A DNA stretch of 27,584 nt from Candidatus Curtissbacteria bacterium (GTDB lineage Bacteria; Patescibacteriota; Microgenomatia; Curtissbacterales; GWA2-41-24). The stretch is from positions 1 to 27,584 of the forward strand of contig JACPYZ010000069.1 in the NCBI GenBank assembly GCA_016195765.1, written 5' to 3'. Shown in pieces: positions 6,172 through 13,784 of this stretch. The notes beneath the pieces were generated by a model that did not search any database, was not told the DNA's origin, and saw only the letters and a program-made list of their open reading frames with translations. Position numbers and translations under genes: made by a program. Numbering within the stretch: position 1 is the stretch's first letter; every line of letters starts with the position of its first letter.

Positions 6172-7917
6172 ATGAACATTCGCAATTTTGCAATAATTGC
6201 CCATATAGACCACGGTAAATCCACTCTGGCTGACCGTATTATGGAACTTTGTGATGCCGTCAAAGCCGGGCACCAAGCCCAGCTACTGGATAGTCTCGAA
6301 CTCGAACGGGAACACGGTATAACGATCAAGCTTAAAGCTATCCGCCTAAACTACAAACTACAAACTACAAACTACGTACTCAATTTGCTCGACACGCCAG
6401 GTCATGTAGATTTTGCTTACGAAGTTTCCCGTTCTCTCGCTTCTGTCGAAGGAGCGCTGCTCATTGTCGATGCCACTCAAGGTGTCCAAGCCCAAACTTT
6501 AGCAAACTTCAACTTGGCGCTTGATGCTAACCTTACTTTGATCCCTGTCATAAATAAAATAGATTCTCCCCAAGCGGAAGTAGAAAAGACGGAATCAGAA
6601 CTTATCGACCTTGGTTTTAGTGAAGCAGAAATTATTAAAGTTTCGGCTCGCACCGGTGAAAATGTAGATAAACTATTAGAAGCAATTATAGAAAAAATTC
6701 CACCTCCAACCGAATACGTCGATAAACTTTCAGCACTTATTTTCGATTCAGGACTCGATCCTTACAAAGGTGTTATCGCCACAATTAGAATCTTTGGCGG
6801 CAAGTTAAAAGTGGGCGATACAGTAAAATTTAAAGCAACAGGCGCATCAGCAGAAATTCTCCAGGTTGGTTACCTTGCACCAACACCTACTTATATAAAG
6901 GAAATTACAGCAGGCGAGGTTGGTTTCATTGTTACAAATGTTAAAGATCTTTCAAAAGTCATGGTTGGTGACACAATCACAGATGCCAAAGATCCCGCAG
7001 AGGCTCTTCCCGGCTACAAGGCAGCAAAACCAGTCGTCTTTCTTTCTTTTTACCCCACAGATATTGGTCAATTCGCAAAACTCAAAGAAGCGCTAGAAAA
7101 GTTAAAACTAAATGATGCTGCCCTTATCTTCTCACCAGAAACTTCAGCCTCTCTTGGTCAGGGTCTTCGAGTCGGTTTCCTTGGTTTGCTGCATGCTCAA
7201 ATTACCCAAGAACGACTAGAGCGTGAATATAACGTAGACATTATTGCAACATCACCTTCTGTTAACTTCGAACAAAATGGCAAATATATTAACAAACCTG
7301 CAGAATTCGACCCTATGGTTAAAGACACAAAAGAACCATATGCCGACGTCTCTATTTTTTCGCCTCAAAAATATTATGGCGCCATAAGCAACCTGGTTCA
7401 TGAAAAAAGGGGAGAGATAAAGGGTGTAGAAAATGTGGGGTCTTTGCAAAAAATCCAAGCCGAAATTCCACTTCTGGAACTTTTGATCGGTTTTTATGAT
7501 CAATTAAAAACAACTTCTTCAGGCTATGCTTCGCTCGATTTTGAAATTACAGATTATAGACCCGCAAAGTTAGTCAAACTAGATATTCTTGTAAATCACG
7601 AGCCAATAGAAGGTCTAACCCAAATTGTTCCAGAAGAAAAAGCCGAAGAAATCGGCAGAAAATTTACAGAAAAGCTTAAAGATGCGATTCCGCGTCAACA
7701 AATCGCAATCCCAATTCAAGCTGCAATCGGCGGCAAAATAGTAGCTCGAGAAACAATTGCCAGCTTTCGTAAAGACGTGACTGCCAAGCTTTATGGTGGC
7801 GATGTTACCCGCAAAAATAAACTTCTAGAAAAGCAAAAAAAAGGTAAAAAGCGTATGCGCCGTTTTGGTTCTGTCGATATTCCCCAAGAGGCTTTTCTCG
7901 CTGTGTTGAAAATATAA
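6172..7917 (+). CDS. lepA: Elongation factor 4 (LepA), ribosomal back-translocase GTPase
   Basis: Translational GTPase that acts on stalled or mis-translocated ribosomes and in 30S biogenesis. The 581-aa product starts MNIRNFAIIAHIDHGKSTLADR (G1 AHIDHGKST) and has EREHGITIK (switch I), DTPGHVDF (G3), NKID (G4) and SART (G5). The LepA-specific C-terminal part includes LEREYNVDIIATSPSV, FEITDYRPAKLVKLDILVN and the basic end RKNKLLEKQKKGKKRMRRFGSVDIPQEAF. Length is near the usual 600. One oddity: residues about 59-68, between switch I and G3, are encoded by four perfect tandem copies of a 7-bp unit (6348-6375). Start follows an extended -10 by 7 nt with no Shine-Dalgarno. It is convergent with the SRPBCC-like gene (2 nt between stops). 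Confidence 0.97.
   Translation: MNIRNFAIIAHIDHGKSTLADRIMELCDAVKAGHQAQLLDSLELEREHGITIKLKAIRLNYKLQTTNYVLNLLDTPGHVDFAYEVSRSLASVEGALLIVDATQGVQAQTLANFNLALDANLTLIPVINKIDSPQAEVEKTESELIDLGFSEAEIIKVSARTGENVDKLLEAIIEKIPPPTEYVDKLSALIFDSGLDPYKGVIATIRIFGGKLKVGDTVKFKATGASAEILQVGYLAPTPTYIKEITAGEVGFIVTNVKDLSKVMVGDTITDAKDPAEALPGYKAAKPVVFLSFYPTDIGQFAKLKEALEKLKLNDAALIFSPETSASLGQGLRVGFLGLLHAQITQERLEREYNVDIIATSPSVNFEQNGKYINKPAEFDPMVKDTKEPYADVSIFSPQKYYGAISNLVHEKRGEIKGVENVGSLQKIQAEIPLLELLIGFYDQLKTTSSGYASLDFEITDYRPAKLVKLDILVNHEPIEGLTQIVPEEKAEEIGRKFTEKLKDAIPRQQIAIPIQAAIGGKIVARETIASFRKDVTAKLYGGDVTRKNKLLEKQKKGKKRMRRFGSVDIPQEAFLAVLKI
6348..6375 (+). repeat. Heptanucleotide tandem repeat inside lepA
   Basis: AAACTAC is repeated four times perfectly (28 bp). 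Because 7 is not a multiple of 3, the copies are read in three frames and give KLQTTNY-like residues on the strand before the DTPGH motif. Protein length there stays within about one residue of ordinary LepA. Confidence 0.9.
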
Positions 7918-7919
7918 AT

Positions 7920-8153
7920 TTAAGCGGCTTCGCAGTAGCTTTTTAAATCCGCAGCAGTCTTCGTCAAATTATTTTTGGCCATCATACCCATCATTGGGGC
8001 AAAAATAACAAATAGTCCCTTTGGATCCATAACCAGCTCATGATCAATGTGCGTCTTTTTGCCAACAGCTTTAAAAATGAACACATTACAAACAATTTCA
8101 AAAACAGTGCTTATTGGGGTATCAATTACTTGGGATAACTTTGCAACTGCCAT
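7920..8153 (-). CDS. Shortened SRPBCC/START-like protein
   Basis: A 77-aa product from the ATG at 8153. The N-terminal part VAKLSQVIDTPISTVFEIV looks like the first strand and helix of an SRPBCC (Bet v 1/polyketide-cyclase-like) domain. The C-terminal part, GKKTHIDHELVMDPKGLF and then APMMGMMAKNNLTKTAADLKSYCE, looks like its last strands and long C-terminal helix. The middle, roughly 70 residues in a normal 140-150 aa domain, is missing at about residue 26. It may be an internally deleted, decaying gene, or a mini-domain. A longer frame to 8213 adds 20 unlikely residues. An extended -10 (TGT-TAAACT) lies 7 nt before the ATG, so the promoter is intact. It is convergent with lepA and divergent from the DUF4389 gene. 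Confidence 0.6.
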   Translation of the reverse strand: MAVAKLSQVIDTPISTVFEIVCNVFIFKAVGKKTHIDHELVMDPKGLFVIFAPMMGMMAKNNLTKTAADLKSYCEAA

Positions 8154-8160
8154 AAAAGGC

Positions 8161-8190
8161 AGTTTAACAAATGAACTTTCTTTTGTACAA
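8161..8190 (-). promoter_or_regulatory. Promoter of the SRPBCC-like gene
   Basis: Minus strand extended -10 TGT-TAAACT (TAAACT at 8166 to 8161), exactly 7 nt before the ATG at 8153, with a weak -35 TTGTAC (8190 to 8185) at 18 bp. Geometry matches trxA and lepA. Confidence 0.45.
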
Positions 8191-8207
8191 ATAGATTTGT
8201 TATTGGT

Positions 8208-8236
8208 TTGCATTTCTCAGACAACTTTTCTACACT
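8208..8236 (+). promoter_or_regulatory. Candidate promoter of the DUF4389 gene
   Basis: TTGCAT (8208-8213), 17-bp spacer, TACACT (8231-8236), then exactly 7 nt to a GTG at 8244. The boxes are individually weak, but the spacing repeats the leaderless arrangement seen elsewhere in the window. Confidence 0.35.
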
Positions 8237-8243
8237 TGAATTA

Positions 8244-9041
8244 GTGGCGAAAGCGCTTATCTATCCAAAGTTTGCATTGACGCACATCAAAGACCCAAAC
8301 CGTTTTTGGGCAATTCCTCTCTTGGGAGGTCTTACAAAAATAATAATCTTAATCCCGGTCTTTATTGAATTTTGGTTTTTGGCAATGTATGTGTTTGTGA
8401 TTTCCATAATCAATTCATTCATTGTTCTTTTTACTGGTTCGTATTGGCGTCATTGCTTTAATGTAACGACTGGGCTTATGAAGCTTGCTGCCAAAACCGG
8501 TTTGTTTTTCTCAGGTCTTACAAATAAGTACCCAGGGTTCGATCTGCAAATTCACGACAACTGGCAATTAGAATTTACCCTTCCTCAAAAACCTAATCGC
8601 TATTTTGCAATCCCGCTTTTAGGTGGTCTCTCAAGAATAATTCTGCTTTTACCATATGCAGTCTATTCTCAAGTAATTGCCAGGGGTAGCGGGGTTGGCA
8701 TGGTCATCTCGTCAGTTCCCGTGCTTTTTTCTGGCAAATATCCAGAAAGTACATACGAAATGGGTCGTGATGCAATTAGATTAAGTCTAAGACAAGGAGT
8801 CTATTTTGCTGGCATTTCCGATACTTATCCTAGTTGGTATATTTCGATGAATCATAAAGCTATCAAAATAATTTTGATAATCGTAGGCGCCTTAATGATT
8901 CTTGGCCAAAGCAGCGCAAGGCACGAAAGATTTAATCATCAAAATTACAATAATAATGGAGACTACGGACGCAATTACATGCCTAGCAGACATTTACAAC
9001 CGCCAAACAACACTACTCCACAAACTAACGGTGTTTTCTAG
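8244..9041 (+). CDS. Membrane protein with two DUF4389 repeats
   Basis: A 265-aa protein with an internal duplication. Each half has NRFWAIPLLGGL/NRYFAIPLLGGL, a hydrophobic stretch, a VLFTG/VLFSG turn, and an end of the form TGLFFSGLTNKYPGF or QGVYFAGISDTYPSW. That last element is the DUF4389 signature as I remember it. A further hydrophobic segment near residues 207-224 is followed by an Asn/Gln/Pro-rich tail. Function is unknown; the family is membrane-embedded. The frame is open from a TTG at 8208, but I prefer the GTG at 8244 because a -10-like box ends 7 nt before it and the TTG would lie inside the proposed -35. Transcribed divergently from the SRPBCC-like gene and upstream of the M32 peptidase. 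Confidence 0.75.
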   Translation: MAKALIYPKFALTHIKDPNRFWAIPLLGGLTKIIILIPVFIEFWFLAMYVFVISIINSFIVLFTGSYWRHCFNVTTGLMKLAAKTGLFFSGLTNKYPGFDLQIHDNWQLEFTLPQKPNRYFAIPLLGGLSRIILLLPYAVYSQVIARGSGVGMVISSVPVLFSGKYPESTYEMGRDAIRLSLRQGVYFAGISDTYPSWYISMNHKAIKIILIIVGALMILGQSSARHERFNHQNYNNNGDYGRNYMPSRHLQPPNNTTPQTNGVF

Positions 9042-9053
9042 TCTCTTAAATTT

Positions 9054-9083
9054 TTGACTCTCGTTTTCAAAAGGTGTTATTCT
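9054..9083 (+). promoter_or_regulatory. Promoter of the M32 carboxypeptidase
   Basis: TTGACT (9054-9059), 18-bp spacer, TATTCT (9078-9083) preceded by TGT. Predicted leader about 12 nt with no Shine-Dalgarno before the ATG at 9102. Confidence 0.6.
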
Positions 9084-9101
9084 CCCACTCGACACTAAAA
9101 T

Positions 9102-10610
9102 ATGAAACTTAAAAATCCTGTTGTCAAAAAACTCTGCGAAAAATACAAAACAGTTTCACTGCTCAATCACATAGATGCCATTCTTGGTTGGGACTTAAAC
9201 GTAAATTTACCGCCAAAAGGTGGTCAAGAGAGAGGCCAACAAATAGCTTTTATAACCAAGCAAATAACAGATATTTTCAACGACAAAGATTTTAAAAACT
9301 TAGTAGAAGAATCAAAAACTCAGCGCAATTTAACTCCAGAAGAAAAAGCAATTCTAAGAAACCTTCACAAGGCAAGCGAGTATTACGACAAAGTTCCCGC
9401 AGAAATCATTACCGAAAAATCTAAGACTACTTCCGAAGCATATATGGCTTGGCAAAAAGCAAAACAGGATGATAAGTTTGGTGATTTTCTGCCTCACCTT
9501 AAAAAATTAATTGAACTGGACCAAATAATTGCGGGTCACATAGGCTACCGCGAGAATCCCCTCGATGCACTTTTAGATCTTCACGAACCAGATCTTACAG
9601 CCAGTTTTTGCAAAAAGAATATCGTTGCATTGCAACCAGGATTAACTGCGCTAATCAAAAGAATTCAAAGTAAGCAAAAATTTGGTAATGTAGAAACCTT
9701 CGTAAATAACCAACAGAATTATGCTGTCGATGCCCAAAGGCAATTAGCTCTCTACGTTTCTAGGAAAATGGGTTACGACTTAGATGCTGGTAGAATCGAT
9801 GTTTCTGCACACCCTTTCACCACAACTCCAGGCAGGCAAGATGTAAGAATCACCAATTTTTACAAAGAACACGACTTTCGGGATTCTTTTAGCTCTACCA
9901 TGCACGAAACAGGCCATGCGCTTTATGAACAAAACATTAACCAAGATTACGACCAAACGCCGCTCGAATGGGGCGTTTCTTATGGAATTCATGAAGCACT
10001 ATCGCGCTTCTGGGAAAACCAAATTGGTAAAAATCCCCATTTCTTAACCTTTATGACACCGCTTTTCCAGGCATTTTTCCCGGAACAACTTAAAAACACC
10101 AGCCATGAAACTTTTATTAAGTTATTTAACTTGCCAAAACCCGGGTTTATTAGAATCGAAGCAGACGAAGTGACCTATACTCTTCATATTATTATCCGCT
10201 TCGAAATCGAAGACGCTCTTATAAATAACAAGTTAAAACCAAAAGATCTTCCCGAAGCCTGGCGCGCCAAAATGAAAAAGTATCTGGGCGTTGTGCCCCA
10301 AACAGACAGAGATGGAGTTTTACAAGATATGCATTGGGCAGGTGGTTCTTTTGGCTATTTCCCGGCCTATGCGCTTGGGAATCTTTATGCATCGCAATTT
10401 TTGCACTATATGAAAAAAGAAATAGACGTTGATGGGGAATTAGAAAAAGGTCACTTAGGCAGCGTTTTGTATTGGCTTAACGAAAATGTTCACAAACATG
10501 GTAGTCGTTATTGGCCAGATGAACTTGTAAAAGTTGCAACAGGCGAAAGCTTAAACCCTAAATACTTCCTAAACTACCTCAGCGAAAAATTTACTGGCAT
10601 TTACGGCTAA
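9102..10610 (+). CDS. M32-family metallocarboxypeptidase (Taq-type)
   Basis: Cytosolic zinc carboxypeptidase that trims C-terminal residues from peptides, probably for amino-acid recycling. The 502-aa product carries all M32 signatures: SAHPFTT (family DxHPF), the zinc motif HETGH at residues 268-272 in STMHETGHALYEQ, the third ligand region EALSRFWENQIG, IRIEADEVTYTLHIIIRFEIE, and DMHWAGGSFGYFPAYALGNLYASQ. Full length for the family (about 500). The ATG at 9102 follows a clear promoter by 18 nt. It precedes the heat-shock operon, which has its own promoter. Identity is secure; substrate preference is not visible. Confidence 0.96.
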   Translation: MKLKNPVVKKLCEKYKTVSLLNHIDAILGWDLNVNLPPKGGQERGQQIAFITKQITDIFNDKDFKNLVEESKTQRNLTPEEKAILRNLHKASEYYDKVPAEIITEKSKTTSEAYMAWQKAKQDDKFGDFLPHLKKLIELDQIIAGHIGYRENPLDALLDLHEPDLTASFCKKNIVALQPGLTALIKRIQSKQKFGNVETFVNNQQNYAVDAQRQLALYVSRKMGYDLDAGRIDVSAHPFTTTPGRQDVRITNFYKEHDFRDSFSSTMHETGHALYEQNINQDYDQTPLEWGVSYGIHEALSRFWENQIGKNPHFLTFMTPLFQAFFPEQLKNTSHETFIKLFNLPKPGFIRIEADEVTYTLHIIIRFEIEDALINNKLKPKDLPEAWRAKMKKYLGVVPQTDRDGVLQDMHWAGGSFGYFPAYALGNLYASQFLHYMKKEIDVDGELEKGHLGSVLYWLNENVHKHGSRYWPDELVKVATGESLNPKYFLNYLSEKFTGIYG

Positions 10611-10620
10611 GTTCAGACTC

Positions 10621-10649
10621 TTGACAACAATTAGCACTCGTTGTATATT
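10621..10649 (+). promoter_or_regulatory. Heat-shock operon promoter (sigma-70 type)
   Basis: A consensus -35 TTGACA (10621-10626), 17-bp spacer and TATATT (10644-10649), interleaved with the CIRCE operator. Predicted start near 10656, about 8 nt before the hrcA ATG. Confidence 0.85.
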
Positions 10650-10658
10650 AAGTGCTAA
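10631..10658. promoter_or_regulatory. CIRCE operator (HrcA-binding inverted repeat)
   Basis: TTAGCACT (10631-10638) and AGTGCTAA (10651-10658) are perfect inverted arms, matching CIRCE (TTAGCACTC-N9-GAGTGCTAA). The gap between the 8-nt arms is 12 instead of 11, and the ninth base pair is lost. It covers the -10 box, so bound HrcA would block the polymerase, giving autoregulated heat-shock control. Confidence 0.92.
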
Positions 10659-10663
10659 CAACG

Positions 10664-11386
10664 ATGGACCTAACTGAAAGACAAAAAAAGTTACTAAGAG
10701 CCGTAATTGAAAAATACATCGAAACCGCAGAAGCTGTTGGTTCCGAAACCATAGAAAAAGAAGCCAGCCTTGGTGTTTCCCCAGCAACTATCCGCAACGA
10801 AATGGTCAGATTAACTTCTCTTGGCTACTTAAGGCAACCTCACACATCTGCCGGCCGTACCCCAACTTCTATGGGTATGAAGTTTTTTGTAGATTCTCTT
10901 ATGGAAGAAAAATCTCTATCGCTGAAAGATGAAGTAGCCATAAAAGAAGAACTTTCAGACGATCCTAAAACCTTCAACAAACTCCTGCGTCATACAGCTC
11001 AATCTTTAGCAAACCAAACTCATTCACTAGCAATTGCAACCAACGAAGACGATGAAGTTTTCGCTTCCGGTATGGCAAACATTTTAGATATGCCAGAATT
11101 TTTTGATATCGACATCACCCGTACGGTGCTTTCTTTGGTAGACAAAGTAGAAATGTTAGGTCAAATTTTCGATCAGCTTTCTCCACAAGACCAAATTAAA
11201 ATTTTATTTGGAGACGAACTTGGTGTTCCATATCTTGAACCGTGCGGTTTTGTGCTTACTCGTTATCAAGCACCGGGTCACACCGGCATGCTCGGCATAA
11301 TAGGTCCCAACAGGCTAAATTATCCAACAGTCATACCTACAATGCGCTACTTTTCACATCTTTTATCAGAAATATGGGGGGAATAA
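10664..11386 (+). CDS. hrcA: Heat-inducible transcription repressor HrcA (short form)
   Basis: Repressor that binds CIRCE and is kept active by chaperones. The 240-aa product has the N-terminal winged helix (LTERQKKLLRAVIEKYIETAEAVGS, then GVSPATIRNEMVRLTSLGYL), the hinge HTSAGRTPTSMGMKFFVD and the C-terminal GAF-like end GMLGIIGPNRLNYPTVIPTMRYFSHLLSE. Typical HrcA is about 340 aa; the missing part corresponds to the central inserted region, so only the DNA-binding and core dimer parts remain. The open frame starts at a GTG at 10652, but that GTG lies inside the CIRCE arm; the ATG at 10664 is the likely start. First gene of the operon, directly autoregulated by the CIRCE upstream; grpE begins immediately after the stop. 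Confidence 0.94.
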   Translation: MDLTERQKKLLRAVIEKYIETAEAVGSETIEKEASLGVSPATIRNEMVRLTSLGYLRQPHTSAGRTPTSMGMKFFVDSLMEEKSLSLKDEVAIKEELSDDPKTFNKLLRHTAQSLANQTHSLAIATNEDDEVFASGMANILDMPEFFDIDITRTVLSLVDKVEMLGQIFDQLSPQDQIKILFGDELGVPYLEPCGFVLTRYQAPGHTGMLGIIGPNRLNYPTVIPTMRYFSHLLSEIWGE

Positions 11387-11872
11387 ATGGCAAAAGCTAA
11401 AAAACAACCAGAGGAAAATAAAAACGAAGAACTAGAAAACCAACTTAAACGCGCCCTTGCGGATTATCAGAATCTAGAAAGGCGAGTTTCAGAAGAGCGA
11501 AAATTACTCTCACAACTTTCAACCGCGATTATTGTCGAAAAGTTTTTACCAATATTAGATAATTTGGAAGTAGCTCAATCTCACTTGAACGACCCCGGCC
11601 TGGCTATGGTTACCAAGCAATTCAAAGATGTTTTGGCAAGTGAAGGCATCGAAGAAATAGGCCAAGTCGGTGAGCAGTTCGATCCAAACTTGCACGAAGC
11701 AGCAGAAGTTGTTGTTGGAGAGAACCAAAATGCAGTCGTGAAAGTCATTAACAAAGGTTATAAAATGGAAGGTAAGGTCATAAGACCCGCTAAAGTCACT
11801 GTTTCCAGAAAATCAGAATCAGCGCAAGCCAGTGGGCAGGAGCAAGCAGAGCAAGGAGGATTAAATGAGTAA
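11387..11872 (+). CDS. grpE: GrpE, nucleotide exchange factor for DnaK
   Basis: Homodimeric co-chaperone that releases ADP from DnaK. The 161-aa product has the charged N-terminal coiled coil (EENKNEELENQLKRALADYQNLERRV), the linker helix with LPILDNLEVAQ, and the C-terminal beta domain FDPNLHEAAEV...GYKMEGKVIRPAKVTVS, the GrpE signature. Length is slightly below the usual 180-200. The ATG abuts the hrcA stop and the 3' end overlaps dnaK by 8 nt, so the three are translationally coupled. Confidence 0.95.
   Translation: MAKAKKQPEENKNEELENQLKRALADYQNLERRVSEERKLLSQLSTAIIVEKFLPILDNLEVAQSHLNDPGLAMVTKQFKDVLASEGIEEIGQVGEQFDPNLHEAAEVVVGENQNAVVKVINKGYKMEGKVIRPAKVTVSRKSESAQASGQEQAEQGGLNE
11853..11859 (+). 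promoter_or_regulatory. Strong Shine-Dalgarno for dnaK
   Basis: AAGGAGG (11853-11859) ends 5 nt before the dnaK ATG at 11865, inside the 3' end of grpE. It is one of only two strong ribosome-binding sites found in the window. Confidence 0.8.
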
Positions 11873-13784
11873 AATTATTGGAATCGATTTAGGTACAACC
11901 AATTCATGTGTCGCCGTGGTCGAAGCTGGAAAACCAAAAGTGATTCATAGCGCAGAGGGAAGAAATACAATCCCATCTGTCGTTGACCCGGTCAAACATA
12001 TTGTCGGTGACGTTGCCAAACGTCAAATGATTGTTAATCCTAAAACTACAATTTTTTCTGTCAAAAGGTTAATGGGCCGCAAGTACAAAGACCCAGAAGT
12101 TCAACGTGATATCAAATGGCTTCCTTACGAAGTAAAAGAGGGTAGAGACGGTATGGCTGTAGTTTCTGTTGAAGGTCACGATTACACTCCTCAAGAAGTC
12201 TCGGCCATGATTCTGCAAAAAATTAAAGCAGATGCCGAAGCTTATCTTGGCGAAAAAGTCGAAAAAGCTGTGATTACGGTGCCAGCTTACTTTGACGATT
12301 CTCAAAGACAAGCAACTAAGCAAGCCGGAGAAATTGCTGGCCTGCAAGTTGAAAGAATCATCAATGAACCAACAGCGGCTGCGCTTGCCTATGGTTTGGA
12401 CAAATCCCACGCGCACACAATTGCCGTTTATGATTTAGGCGGTGGCACGTTCGATGTTTCAATTCTTGAGCTCGGAGAAGGCGTTTTTGAAGTTAAAGCC
12501 ACAAACGGTGACACCCATTTAGGTGGAGACGATTTTGATTCTAAAATTGTTGAATATCTAGTTGAACAATTTAAATCAGATTCAGGCGTCGATATCACCA
12601 AAGATCGTCCTGCGTTGCAAAGGCTAAGAGACGCTGCAGAAAAAGCAAAAATTGAACTTTCTACAACTCAAGAGACCGAAATTTCAATTCCATATTTAAC
12701 AGCGACCGATGCTGGTCCTCAACACTTGCAACTAAAACTAACAAGAGCAAAGTTAGAGTCAATTGTGACCGAACTTGTCGAAAAGACTTTTGGTCCAGTT
12801 AAGGATGTTTTAAAAGACGCTAAATTAGATGCTTCGAAAATAGACGAAGTAATCTTAGTCGGTGGCATGACCAGAATGCCTTTAATCGTCGAAAAAGTTA
12901 AAGCTTTCTTTGGCAAGGAACCAAACAAGAGCATTAACCCAGACGAAGTTGTCGCAATTGGTGCTGCTGTCCAAGGTGCAGTTCTCGGTGGCGAAATGAA
13001 AGAAATGGTTCTTTTAGATGTTACCCCGCTTACACTGGGTATCGAAACTTTGGGCGGCGTTTCTACACCGCTTATTTCCAGAAACACTACAGTTCCAACT
13101 TCAAAAACTGAAGTCTTCTCGACGGCTTCTGATAACCAAACTTCTGTTGACATTAACGTTTTGCAAGGCGAAAGACCAATGGCAGCCGATAACAAGTCTT
13201 TAGGTCGCTTCATCTTAGATGGCATTCCACCAGCACCTCGTGGGGTTCCTCAAGTAGAAGTTACTTTCGATATCGATGCTAGCGGTATTCTTTCTGTTAA
13301 AGCCAAAGACAAAGCAACCAATAAAGAACAATCTATAAAAATCACAGGTTCAACTGGTCTAACAGACGAAGAAATTGCACGTATGACCAAAGAGGCAGAA
13401 GAACATGCCAAAGAAGACGAAGCTAAAAAAGAAGAAATCGAAGCCAGAAACCACGCAGATTCGTTAATCTATCAAGCCGAAAAAGCTTTAAAAGATGGGG
13501 GAGACAAAGTACCTGCAGATGTTAAAACAGAAGTAGAAGAAAAGATTAAAGCCCTAAAAGATATTTCGGCAGCCGGCGCCATTGAAGATGTTAAAACAAA
13601 AACCGAAGAGCTTTCTACGTCTCTTTCCAAAATAGGTCAATCTATGTACGGCCAGCAGGGCGAGTCTGGTGCTCAAAGTCAAACGGGGGCAACAGACTCC
13701 GAAGCTGGCGGAGACGAAAAATCTACAGAAGATAAGAAAAAAGACGAAGGCGATGTTCAGGAAGGGGAAGTTGTTAAAGAATAA
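11865..13784 (+). CDS. dnaK: Chaperone DnaK (Hsp70)
   Basis: ATP-driven chaperone for unfolded proteins. The 639-aa product is full length: IIGIDLGTTNSCVAV (residues 4-18), NEPTAAALAYG, IAVYDLGGGTFDVSIL, the VILVGGMTRMP motif, the linker VLLDVTPLTLGIETLGG, the substrate-binding beta domain with NTTVPTSK, the helical lid, and a Gly/Asp/Glu/Lys-rich tail ending GEVVKE. The start is fixed by the strong Shine-Dalgarno 5 nt upstream and the 8-nt overlap with grpE. The stop overlaps the start of the next gene by 1 nt (TAATG). Expression is expected from the CIRCE-controlled promoter upstream of hrcA. Confidence 0.98.
   Translation: MSKIIGIDLGTTNSCVAVVEAGKPKVIHSAEGRNTIPSVVDPVKHIVGDVAKRQMIVNPKTTIFSVKRLMGRKYKDPEVQRDIKWLPYEVKEGRDGMAVVSVEGHDYTPQEVSAMILQKIKADAEAYLGEKVEKAVITVPAYFDDSQRQATKQAGEIAGLQVERIINEPTAAALAYGLDKSHAHTIAVYDLGGGTFDVSILELGEGVFEVKATNGDTHLGGDDFDSKIVEYLVEQFKSDSGVDITKDRPALQRLRDAAEKAKIELSTTQETEISIPYLTATDAGPQHLQLKLTRAKLESIVTELVEKTFGPVKDVLKDAKLDASKIDEVILVGGMTRMPLIVEKVKAFFGKEPNKSINPDEVVAIGAAVQGAVLGGEMKEMVLLDVTPLTLGIETLGGVSTPLISRNTTVPTSKTEVFSTASDNQTSVDINVLQGERPMAADNKSLGRFILDGIPPAPRGVPQVEVTFDIDASGILSVKAKDKATNKEQSIKITGSTGLTDEEIARMTKEAEEHAKEDEAKKEEIEARNHADSLIYQAEKALKDGGDKVPADVKTEVEEKIKALKDISAAGAIEDVKTKTEELSTSLSKIGQSMYGQQGESGAQSQTGATDSEAGGDEKSTEDKKKDEGDVQEGEVVKE

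Noticed and set aside
8208..8243. TTG start for the DUF4389 gene
   Set aside because: It would fall in the candidate -35 box; the GTG at 8244 has better spacing. Kept as an alternative, since the promoter boxes are weak.
8047..8244. 65-aa plus-strand open frame opposite the SRPBCC-like gene
   Set aside because: The minus strand frame matches SRPBCC ends and has a well-placed -10 box; the plus frame has neither.
12719..13225. 168-aa minus-strand open frame inside dnaK
   Set aside because: It is antisense to the strongly conserved dnaK coding sequence, is Ser/Thr/Phe-rich without motifs, and has no promoter.
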